From Thinopyrum elongatum (lineage: Eukaryota > Streptophyta > Magnoliopsida > Poales > Poaceae), in contig CM022299.1 of assembly GCA_011799875.1 (NCBI GenBank), forward strand, positions 33,438,755 to 33,502,754: DNA of 64,000 nucleotides. The letters are read 5' to 3'. Both the position numbers and the translations under genes were made by a program. Numbering within the stretch: the first letter of the stretch is position 1; each line of letters starts with the position of its first letter. Positions 54,978-64,000 of this stretch are shown one piece after another. The notes beneath the pieces are model-generated. The model worked only from the letters and a program-made list of their open reading frames with translations. It ran no database searches and was not told the DNA's origin.

Positions 54978-57900
54978 ATGGCGAAGGACAAGACGAAGGC
55001 ACTAGAGCGTGCCAAGAAGGGGGCCATGGGCAAGAAGGGGTCGAGCTCGTGGTCCGCTCTGCCTCCGGGTTGGATCCAGGGGGATTGGATCCCCTCGTCC
55101 GTCATGGAGGAAGATTTGGAGGGGCTCATCGCCGACGGCCTGCTGGTGCCCGAATCTTGGAGATTGCCAGGAGGGGAGTTAGAGCCCGCGCCGCGCGACG
55201 GTGAGCGGGTTCTTCTTACGACTCATGTAGAAATAGGTGTCTCTCTGCCTCCGCATCCATTCTTCTGAGGTTTGCTGAATTTCTTTGGTGCGCAAATCCA
55301 TCATTTCCCTCCAAACACCATATCGCATCTCACTGTGTTTGTCTCAATGTGCAAAAACTTCTTGGGATGCCACCCTCACTGGGGGTTATTCAAACCCATT
55401 TTCACTTGCCGATCACAGTCGGTCAAAAAAGCAAACCAGAGTGATGCGAAAACCCATGTGATCCAGATGTGTGGGTGTTTAGGTGTTCAGATGACGGGTA
55501 GAAGCGCCTTCCCCTCCATGACCTTTCCCGAGTAAGTTAGGTGGTGGCAGTCGACCTGGTTCTACTGCAAAGACATTCCGACTCCCGGTGCGTCGACTGG
55601 TCTTCCCCCTTTTTCTCTGTAGAGACTCCACGCCCCCCGTTCGTTGACCGTAGATGAGGAGGAGAAGGGCGAGGTGGGGATTTTGGTCGAAGTAGTCGTT
55701 GAGCTGATCCGGGGTGGAGTGACAGGCTTGGATCTGCTGGAGGCGTTTCTTTGTCGACACATCCAACCTTTGCAAGTGCGCGATCATCCCATGTGGTTGT
55801 ACTCAGGTGCAGACGGCACTGCACGGACTCATCCAGAAGAAGTCAATGAGGAGACCATGGCCCAGTGGCTTAGGAGCATCACCGGAGCCCGAGACAACCC
55901 ACACGGAGCCAAGCGGATTCTGCCCTTTGATGCTGAACATCTACCAGGAGAGGTGAGACATGTCTTGTCGAGTAAATTTTCTTTGTTTTTGATATGCCAC
56001 TGTATTGGAATCTGACTGATCTTTGTAATCTGTGTCTTGCAGGCATTCACGAAGATGTACTCGCCCGTGCCGAACGGGGAACAATTCATCGGAGGAGCGG
56101 AGAGCGAGGGCGGAAGTGCCGATATTGATTATGCCGACGACAGTGAAGACGATAGCGACGACTCTGAAGATAGTGAAGAAGTCGAGTCACCACCACACAC
56201 CGAGCGCCGTACCAAGCAGACTCAAGATCCTGCGGCTGTCCAGGGTAAGGCTGCGGTGTCGAGTGCCAGGAACCAGAAGCGCACTCGGACGCCAACCCCT
56301 GACCCGACTGAGAAGACTGCCAAGCAAGCCAAGACCGTTCCACCTAAACCTCGGAAGGCTCTGCCCAGGATCAAGGTTGCTGTGCCTATCACTTCGACGT
56401 CAGTGTTTTTGTTGCAGACCATTTCACTATCTATCTTACTCTTGCAGACCTTCATGTTTTTGTTGATCGAGTGAAATTCTGAATCCCAGGGCTGCTACCT
56501 CTGCGGCGTCTCAAATGGAGATCGATGACAAGCGCGCAGACGTGGATACTGCAGACGTAGCCACCTCTCGGGCAGGTATGATCAACTCACAATCTGCTCT
56601 GTCTTGCTAATTGTCCTGGTGGTCGACTGGGATCTCACTGTCGAGTGACCGCAGTGCCAACAGACGTCATCCAGCTCTCAGACGATGACGAGGAGGAGCC
56701 TACGAAGAGTACAGGAGGAAGAGGCAGGGCTCCGACTACCTCATGAAGCTTCGCTAAGAGAGTGCCTTCAGGCCAGACGTCCCAAGAGCCAGGTGGTTCA
56801 TCTCGAGCTAGTGTTTCTTTCACCGCTCCTCCATCGACTGCTCAGCCTCTGGTGTCGACTGCTCCTGCCTCAGGTCCAACTGGACAATCACAAGTGCTGA
56901 TCCCTCCAGCTACATCACCGACTCCCGCATCAAGGGCATTCACTCTGCATCACGTCCCAGAGGACCAGAATTGAGCTAGCAAGTCTGCGTATGACGCCAG
57001 TTCGGCCCTTTAAGCCAATGTCTGAGTAAGTATGATTGTACGTTGATTTCTGATTGGATTTCATCCTGTCCGTCTTGATTCTGTACACCCACGGGTTGTT
57101 CTTAACCTAGTACTCATTTGGTTGCAATTTTGCATTCTGATGTTCTTCACTAGGACCAGTCAGGCTGAGGCCGAGTGGAAACGGATCCAGTGGGGGCACG
57201 CTGAGTAGTCCCTGAGACCACCGTCGGATGTTTAATTCGGCGAGGGTCTGAGAATGTGCTTGCTGTTTTTTTTGTAGTCCTCCACTTAGACCGGTCAGGC
57301 CGTACTGAGTGGGAAATTGATCTAGTGGGGGCACGCTGATTGCACCCACTGGGTGTAGTCCCCGAGACCGCCGTCGGATGTTTGATTTGGCGGGGGGTCT
57401 GAGAACACCTTTGCTTGAAACTCTTCACTTGGACCGATCGGGTCAGGCCGAGTGGGAAACTGATTCAGTGGGGGCACGCTGAGTGCACCCACTGGGTGTA
57501 GTTCCCGAGACCGCCGTCGAATGTTGGATTCGGCGGGGGTCTTAGAATATTTTTGGTGGTAGCGATCTGGATTTGCTCTTCTCCACTTGGAAGTGGAGGA
57601 AATGTTTTGAGAATCTTTCTCTCCATCGACTGCACTCTTCTTTTGTTGATCTCAGAAATCCTCTGAACTTGGAACTCAGTTTGTTGCTCTGGAGAAGGAT
57701 AACATCCAACTCTAGCTGGACTTAGAGCTTGCCAAGAAGAACCTAAAGCAGGCTCAGGATGAGGTGAAGACCATGGGAGGTAACACTTTGCTGACCATGT
57801 GTTTTGTCATTCTTTTCCTTTCTGTCCTTTGAACCAAGTGATTCCACTCAAACAGATGTGCGTAGTGAAAACCATCGACTCCAAGCTCGACTGAAGAATG

Positions 57901-58755
57901 TTATTTCTTTAGACACTATGAAGCAGGCGTTGGAGAGGAAAGACAATGAACTCGCGGGGGCGCAGAAGGTGGCTCGAGAGAAGACTGAAGCGGCTGAGAA
58001 GAAACTAGCTTCAGTGGGAAAGCTTGAAGAGGAAAATGCAGCCTGAAGACTACCATTGAGGAGGTGAAGAAGAAAGCTGCTCAGCTGAAGGAGGAGAAAG
58101 TCGTTCTCAGCGACAAGGTGGACCAGCTCACTCAAAAGAGGGATGACCTGGAGGAATACTTGGAGGGCCTTTTGAAGAAGATGTACATCATGCTTGAAGG
58201 TATCCTTTTTCATCCGAGTGAATACTCAAGAGTCTCGGAGACAATGTCGCTGCTGACCCCCTTTTTGTTTTTCTCTTTGTGTAGAGTTCTGCCAGAACTT
58301 CGAACAAGAAAGAAATAGGTCTGGACCCTACCAAGTCACTCATCAAAGATGATGCTGCTCTGAATGTGCTACGACTTGAAGCCCGTCTTGACAGTGTCTT
58401 GGGGTATGTCACTCGACTGAAGGTTGCACTGACAAGGATAGACAAGGAGCTGTGCCCAGAGGATACACTTCAGAACGACCTTGAGTCATTGATGACTCGG
58501 CTCGATGATATCCCTGGTCGAGTGCAAGCTTGGAAGAAATCAGCTGCCCGCGGTGGAGGCGATGTGGCGCTCTCACTCGTCCGTGTCCATTGCAAAGAAG
58601 CTAGGGAAGACAAGCTGAAGGCTCTTCAGGTGGCAAACACGAAGAAGCTTCAATTTGAAAGTTTTATGGAGACCTTCATTGATGCAGCCACTCGGATCGC
58701 AGATGGCATTGATCTGGACACCTTTGTCGAGCCGCCTTGTCCTCCAATTGAGTAA
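54978..58755 (+). pseudogene. Antisense-strand gene of the second gypsy element (Transposase_28-like, coiled coils)
   Basis: ATG 54978 starts MAKDKTKALERAKKG. The Transposase_28-like block follows (WIPSSVMEEDLEGLIADGLL, PRDGERVLLTTHVEIGVSLP, then LLNFFGAQIHHFPPNTI), broken by TGA at 55266-55268 where a CGA Arg is likely (HPFF-stop-GLLNFF), plus later frameshifts near 55530-55620. Exon 1 ends at GGAGAG/GTGAGA (about 55952). Exon 2 (56041-56398) is acidic then basic. Coiled-coil exons follow (about 57860-58200; LEEENAA, KKKAAQLKEEKVVLSDKVD), with an extra one-base break near 58045. A helical C-terminal domain (58366-58755) resembles the end of the first element's gene (AATRIADGIDLDTFVEP). It has the same order and intron style as 3275-6496. 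Function is unknown. Confidence 0.65.
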
Positions 58756-58913
58756 AAAACTTTATGATCCAAACTTATTTGCCTCGGAATGCCGAGTGAT
58801 CCTGTAAGCGTTAAACTCGTTCGGGTCTGTCACCTGAGTACTTTTGCTTTCGTTTCTGAACTTGATGGATTTATCTGAATATTGCTTTCCAATTCTGAGT
58901 GAACGGATTTTTG

Positions 58914-59424
58914 AACTTAGGCGAGGGCTGGCTCACGGCTAAGCCCCCGAGTGGGAGGGATGCTCTCACTCAGAGTAGTTTTGAACGTAGGCGAGGACTG
59001 GCTCGCTGCTAAGTCCCCGAATGGGAGGGATGCTCTCAATCGGAGTAGTTTTTAACTTAGGCGAGGACTGGCTCATGGCTAAGCTCCCGAGTGGGAGGGA
59101 TGCTCTCACTCGGAGTAGTTTTTTAACTTAGGCGAGGACTGGCTTGCGGCTAAGCCCTCGAGTGGGAGGGATGCTCTCACTCGCAGTAGTTTTTTAACTT
59201 AGGCGAGGACGGGCTCGCGGCTAAGCCCCCGAGTGGGAGGGATGCTCTTACTTGGAGTAGTTTTTTAACTTAGGCGAGGATGGGCTCACGGCTAAGCCCC
59301 CGAGTGGGAGCTATGCTCTCACTCAGAGTAGTTTTTTAACTTAGGCGAAGACGGCCTCGCGGTTAAGCCCTTGAGTGGGAGGGATGCTCTTACTCGGAGT
59401 AGTTTTTCAACTTAGGCGAGGACA
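58914..59424. repeat. Tandem repeat, 70-71 bp period, about 7 units
   Basis: The anchor AACTTAGGCGAGG recurs at 58914, 58984, 59054, 59125, 59196, 59267, 59338 and 59409. Each unit carries GGCTAAGCCCCCGAGTGGGAGGGATGCTCTCACT-type sequence. The last unit is cut by the CACTA element at 59425. It lies just downstream of the antisense gene's stop. Confidence 0.92.
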
Positions 59425-59735
59425 CACTACAAGAATCAGGAACTTTGCCATCTGCCATGGCTGACGGCAAAGGCATGCCTGGCAGACGGCAACACATTCG
59501 GCTGAATAGACTACGGCAAAGGGCACTTTGCCGTCTGCTAGCAGACGGCAAAGATGCCGTCTGCTGGCAGACATCAAAGATGCAAAGGTCTTTGCCATCT
59601 GCCAGCAGACGACAAAGCAACCATATAGGCCAGCCCAGTGCCCCCCCAGGTTGCACAGGTAGCTGCCACGTGGCAGCTTTGCCATCTGCTGGCAGGCGGC
59701 AAAGCTCTTTGTCGTCTGCCAGCAGATGGCAAAGA
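59425..59735. repeat. Subterminal repeats of the second CACTA
   Basis: About ten copies of TTTGCC[GA]TCTGC and its complement GCAGA[CT]GGCAAAG, often as close palindromic pairs, fill the first 300 bp. They are candidate binding sites for the element's TnpA-like protein. Confidence 0.85.
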
Positions 59736-60005
59736 GCCTATATAGCCCCTGTTTTTTCTTAAATTCATTCAATTTCATAGAATTTCACAGATATATATAT
59801 ATATACACAAGCATACCAACACATATCCAACATGTTTCCAACAACAACAAGTTTCCAACAACATATCCAACAACAACAAGTTTCCAACAACAAAGTTCAT
59901 CGTACAAAATCAAAACACAAAGGAAGCACAAGGAGAAGAGTAGACTCCATGAACGCAAGCTTCCTCATCTAAAGCAAATCTGCAAATTGGGAAAGAAGAA
60001 AGTTA

Positions 60006-60098
60006 GAAGAAGAAGAAGAAGACTAGCTAGAAGAAGAAGAAGAAAAAGAAGAAGAAGAAGAAGAAGAAAACGAAGAAGAAGACGAAGAAGAAAAAGAA
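60006..60098 (+). repeat. (GAA)n microsatellite, imperfect
   Basis: An AGAAGAAGAAG tract with a few interruptions is followed by a pyrimidine-rich TCTTCTT stretch to about 60150. The Arg-rich frame across it is an artefact of the repeat. Confidence 0.9.
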
Positions 60099-60149
60099 TT
60101 TTTCTTCTCTTTCTTTTTCTCCTCTCCTCTTCTTTGTCTTCTTCTTCTA

Positions 60150-61210
60150 ACTAAGGTAGGTAAAAATGCTAAGTGTAGGTCATTTTAGAGCTAAGCTAGG
60201 TAAATAGGTCATTTTGGAGCTTAGTAAGTTTATTTTGTCATTTTGGAGGAAAATAAGCTAAGTCTATGTCATTTTGGAGCTAAACCAAGGTTATCATGCC
60301 ATTTTTTACCTAAGTATGCTAACTATGTCATAAATGAACTGAAGAAGCTAAGTATAGGTCATTTTTTAGCTAACCTAGGTAGTTATGCCATTTTTGAGCT
60401 AACTAAGCATATTTATTCATTTTGGAGGACAAAATGGCAAGTGTAGGTCATTTTAGAGCTATCCTAGTTAAAATCAGTCATTTTGGAGGTAGGTAAGATT
60501 ATTTTGTCATTTTGGAGGAAAAAATGCTAAGTCTATGTCATTTTATAGCTAAACCAAGGTTATCATGCCATTTTTTACCTAAGTATGCTAAGTATGTCAT
60601 AAATGAAGCAAAGTAGCTAAGTATAGGTCATTTTTGAGCTAACCTAGGTAGTTATGCCATTTTTGAGCTAACTAAGCATATTTATTCATTTTGGAGGACA
60701 AAATGGCAAATGTATTCATTTATAGCTATCCAATTTAAAATTGGTCATTTTGGAGGTAGGAAATTATTTTTCATTTTGGAGGAAAAAATGCTAAGTATAG
60801 GTCATTTTATAGCTATCCTAGTGGTGGGAGTAAAGTTGGCCGTTTGGAGCTAAGTAAGGTTATTATGTCATTTTCGAGGAAAATAAGCTAAGTATAGGTC
60901 ATTTTGGAGCTAAACCAAGGTTATTATGCCATTTTTTACCTAAGTGAGCTAATTATGTCATAAATGAACTAGCTAAGCTAAGTATAGATCATTATTGAGC
61001 AATCCTAGGTAGTTATGCCATTTTGTAGCTAACTAAGCAGATCAAGTCATTTTGGAGGAAAAAATGCTAAGTATAGGTTATTTTATAGCTATCCTAGGTA
61101 AAATATGTCATTTTGGAGCTAAGTTAGGTTATTATGTCATTTTCGAGGAAAATAAGCTAAGTATAGGTCATTTTGGAGCTATGTAGGTCATTTCTTAAGC
61201 TAAGTATGCA
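60150..61210. repeat. AT-rich higher-order tandem array (GTCATTTTGGAGCTAA units)
   Basis: Short units around GGTCATTTT[GA]GAGCTA[AT] recur every 30-45 bp. They are arranged in larger repeats: AAGTCTATGTCATTTT occurs at 60260 and 60529 (269-bp period), and AAGTATAGGTCATTTTGGAGC at about 60890 and 61155. Landmarks such as CTAAACCAAGGTTAT.ATGCC recur in each larger unit. The array is non-coding and lies just downstream of the TnpA-like gene. Confidence 0.85.
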
Positions 61211-61246
61211 TTTGTTAAGCAAAACACTTGGGAAAACTTACCATCA

Positions 61247-63633
61247 TCACGGAGGTGAAGGACCGGTCGGGTTTGCGATAGTGCTAGATGGAGAAGGACT
61301 GGTCGGGGATGCGCCAGTGCGAGATGGAGAAGGATCGGTCGATGCTTGTCGGGAAGCATGCTGCACCAAAGATCATTTGCAATGTCTGGTTAGCATGATG
61401 CAACTGAAATGTGAATACTAGTAACTAATGACCATCCAAATGAAACTCACCGTGTCCGCTATACCAATCTGAGGCACCGGCGGAGGGGTTGACCGTTTTT
61501 CTTGCACACGGACTGCACATTTTGTTTTCACGAGTCAGTCATATTAGTTAGTAATGAAACGAACATTATGTGCATGATTTTGCTAATATGCAGGAGAAAC
61601 TTACCACGAGGAGCTCATATAGGGCCCGGTGAGATGCGTCGTTCCAGTTCCTCTTCGCCTCCAACAGACTAGCCGTCCTCTCCTCCAAGTCCCTCTCCCT
61701 CTGTGCCGCCTGCCGGTTTGCCTCCGCCAGAAGCTCCTGGGCCCTAGCCTCGATGGCGAGCTCCACTGGCCGTGGACGAGGCCTTATCTCAGGATCGGAG
61801 CTCGTCTGGCGCTTCTTGATCTCCGGGAGAGTTCTAGGACAACGTATCAGTCCATCCCCAATTGCTACCGAGCCATGGTACCTCCCGCCACCAGATAGCA
61901 TCACGATATCTGGATCAAAAGGACTCTGGCTCGGGTTGAAGTCCTTCCCTTTCCTCGTCTTCCCAATGTCTCTGGACCTCATGAGCTTGTTGTGGGATGA
62001 GATGTTGGTGAAGCTCTCTGGATGATCGAGGTCATCCTCAGAGAATGCCTTGGCCTTCTTGTACGGGGCAGTCTGGGCCATGGCATAGAGGTCATACAGC
62101 GGTGGCATGTCCTTCTTGTTGTGTCGCGCTTAAAAGAGAGGAACAACATATTAGTTAAGGTCTCAAGCTAGCATGAAGAATGAAATTGCATGAATCATGA
62201 AGCAAACCACATACCTAGTGATCCCCGTACTCAAACAGGTTGGAGCTCCCTTGATGGTGTGGCACACCTTCCATTTGGGCACGCTTATCCCTGGCCTTGT
62301 TGTGGATGGCTAGCCATTGGGGAGAGCACCACTCATCCACCAACGCCTCCCAACAGTCCATCCTATCCGCACACCATCTCGGGGGCACCTAAGTTAGACA
62401 AAGAAAAATTTCAGCGCTACGCCTACGAATCAAATCAAGGAAACTAAGTACAAGGCCTTAAGAATAGGTAATTACCTTCATGTACTTCTCCTTACTCACA
62501 TACTTGGCGCGGCACTTCTTCTTGGCCCTCTTAATGTTAGTCGAGGCGTAGTAGTCTCGAACAGCCTGCACCCAAGCCTCGTGCTGTAAGTTCTGAAGTA
62601 GGAGCTTGCACTCGACTTCGAGAACCATAGCCGTGTTCGCCTCATGTTCCTCAAGACACCTGTAGAAGCTCTGCAATCAAACAAGACAACACTGATTAGT
62701 ACAATCAGTAGGTACTGTTGATTTTTAATTCTGTAAAGGAGAAATTACCCAAAACTGCCGGATCACAATGTCGGTCACCGTCTCGCACAAGACACCATCG
62801 ACCCTCTCCTCCGGCGGGGCCGGGGCAGCCACATACAGCTCCCAGCTCAGTGCTAGCTGTGGAACCTCACCCTCACCGGGCAACGTGACCCACCCCGGGA
62901 AGTGGTGCCGGCAAAGCACACCAAGGACCTGGTTGGGCCTACGGACACCAGGGGTGTGTTTCCAACCCCTGCAGTATGACAAGGCCAACACATTAGATAT
63001 TAATTTGAAGAAACATGAAGGCAAAAGGTTAAAAAGGAATAAATGCACTTACTTCTCCCCATTAGGCTCAATCAACCACCTCTGATCACGAGTCGGCGGC
63101 ACGGATGGGAGCTTTGTACCACCACGCTGGTAGACCTTCTTGCCCCCCTCAACCAGCTCGCCCTCGCTATAGCTATCGTCCGAAAAGGTGTCCTCGCCAC
63201 CATCAGCATGGCCACTAGCCTCCGTAGTCACGTGGGACGACGACTCTGGGACCCGAGTCTCCTAGGACGAAGACTCTGGGACCCGAGTCTCGTCGGATGA
63301 AGGCTCGGCAACCCGAGGCTCGTGGACTGGAGTCCGAGATGGGTCCAAGTCAGATGGGTCCACCTGAGACGGAGCACTCCGGTGGTCGGGAGAATCAGCT
63401 GGGGGTGGCGGCGAGGAAGGCGCAGCAGCCTTCCTACCTCTCCTGCTGCCACGTCCACCTCTAGCAGCCCTCTTCGTCTTCTGCCGACCTCTTCCTGCCG
63501 AAGAAGAAGCGCCCGCCGGTGTCTCCATACTGTCTACCACCACTCTCCGAAGGTGCAGGGGTGGAATAATAGCACCCCTCCCAGCACGCGCCGAGGAAGG
63601 AGGCTCGGAGCGCTCTCGACCCGCGCCCACCAT
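61247..63633 (-). pseudogene. TnpA-like gene of the second CACTA (Transposase_24, En/Spm type)
   Basis: The start is METPAGASSS (about 63519) or MVGAGRERS (63633). The first exon is Arg/Ser/Pro-rich, then acidic, ending about 63054 after LIEPNGEK. Further exons by GT...AG ends are about 62969-62749 (WKHTPGVRRPNQVLGVLC), 62672-62475 (YYASTNIKRAKKKCRAKY), 62391-62212 (PPRWCADRMDCWEALVDEWC), 62130-61604 (a coiled coil with ERDLEERTASLLEAKRNW), 61514-61450, and 61361-61247 with stop TGA. The W-CADRMDCWEALVDEW block and the basic YASTN segment fit the plant transposase Ptta/En/Spm family that binds subterminal repeats. Breaks are TAG at 63264-63262 in a duplicated ETRVPESSS, and TAG after EYGDH (about 62212), unless that lies at the splice junction. 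Probably inactive. Confidence 0.65.
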
Positions 63634-63850
63634 CTGTCAACACTTGGAATGACAAAGAGTAAACGAAATTAGTACAACATAGACATAATAAAATATTTAA
63701 GTGTGTATCATCATCATGAACATAATAAAAAATTGAATACCTAACAACATGAACTAATTAATAATATATATATATGTACATAATAATAATTGAATACCTG
63801 ACCTAACTCATAATTCACAAATATATGACCCCGTCGCCCTCTGGAACGCC
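63634..63850. other. AT-rich leader region of the second CACTA
   Basis: The region carries ATAATAAT- and TATATATA-rich sequence upstream of the TnpA-like gene. No coding frame is seen. It probably holds an intron or the untranslated leader of the gene. Confidence 0.4.
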
Positions 63851-63854
63851 GAAG

Positions 63855-64000
63855 AGCACCTTTTTCGGGAGGTGTCGGTGGTCGGCGTGTCGCGGGTGTC
63901 GTGTCGGGGTCGGGGTGCTGTGTCGGGGTCGGGGGTGCCGTGTCGGGGTCTCAGGGTGTCGTGTCGGGGGTCGGTGGTGCCGTGTCTGGGTGCTGTGTTG
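63855..64000 (+). repeat. G-rich minisatellite (GTGTCGGGGTCGGGG units)
   Basis: Imperfect short repeats of GTGTCGGGGT[CG]GGGGGTGC-type sequence run to the window edge. On the plus strand there are many GGGG runs separated by a few bases, a pattern compatible with G-quadruplex folding. Confidence 0.75.

Larger units (their letters stand above)
53896..59424 (-). mobile_element. Second gypsy-type LTR element, left part only
   Basis: An LTR (TGTCGTGGGAACG... to ...CATCGTCA, 53896-54478) is followed by an intron-containing plus-strand gene of the same Transposase_28-like type as at 3275-6496, and then by a tandem array. The element is cut at 59425 by a CACTA transposon and its gag-pol side lies outside the window. 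By analogy with the first element, gag-pol should read on the minus strand. The LTR sequence differs from that of the first gypsy element, so this is a different family of similar plan. Confidence 0.75.
59425..64000 (-). mobile_element. Second CACTA transposon, 3' part (runs off the window)
   Basis: It begins CACTACAAGAATCAGG, the canonical CACTA terminus. Many direct and inverted TTTGCCGTCTGC / GCAGACGGCAAAG subterminal repeats follow (59445-59730). Next come a GAA microsatellite, a long AT-rich repeat array and a TnpA-like gene on the minus strand (63633-61247). The other terminus and the target duplication are outside the window; the 3 bases before the element are ACA. It belongs to a different CACTA family from the one at 21687. 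Confidence 0.85.

Noticed and set aside
59726..60154. 142-codon ORF with a long Arg/Lys-rich tail
   Set aside because: The basic tail is the translated GAA microsatellite, and the N-terminal half is low-complexity CACTA leader sequence.

Overview
This window is nuclear DNA from a grass, almost certainly the Triticeae tribe (wheat, Aegilops or barley type). The evidence is nested LTR retrotransposons, Stowaway MITEs flanked by TA, CACTA transposons with a CCCGGTT-type subterminal repeat, and intron-containing plus-strand genes of the 'putative gypsy type transposon' family. I found no convincing intact host gene, no tRNA or rRNA and no bacterial feature. The species call is inference from element style, not from a search.

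Layout. Host backbone with MITEs and an RNase H-like fragment runs from 1 to 2246. A gypsy-type LTR element (2247-41838, gag and protease on the minus strand, target duplication GTCAT/GTCGT) follows. It was split twice. A copia-type element (8403-18330, target duplication AGTAT on both sides) sits between its gag and protease. A CACTA transposon (21687-41819, TTA on both sides) sits inside its right LTR; rejoining that LTR across the CACTA gives 450 bp, the length of the left LTR. Backbone resumes at 41839-45565 with MITEs and a duplicated gene-like locus. It is interrupted by a third, non-autonomous LTR element (45566-53200) and continues to 53895. A second gypsy-type element starts at 53896 and is cut at 59425 by a second CACTA that runs off the window.

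How the parts work together. Both gypsy-type elements carry, on the strand opposite to gag-pol, an intron-containing gene with a TATA box (Transposase_28-like domain plus coiled coils). Where the whole interior can be seen, no reverse transcriptase or integrase remains. The copia element keeps LTRs, primer site, polypurine tract, a gag remnant and a long extra ORF, but no pol. Both are therefore expected to depend on proteins supplied elsewhere. The first CACTA encodes a small coiled-coil protein with a C-terminal membrane segment, a Tnp2-type transposase and a second protein ending in a Ulp1-like protease domain; all but the small protein carry nonsense mutations.

Most notable. (1) A huge inverted duplication (about 27558-34594 against 35063-41523) surrounds a 225-N gap. 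The left copy has many one-base indels, so it may be an assembly artefact. (2) A loop-less inverted repeat of an SNF2/CLASSY-like helicase fragment (26430-26940) lies inside the CACTA and could yield hairpin RNA. (3) A predicted 119-residue tail-anchored coiled-coil protein lies upstream of the transposase (40685-41130).
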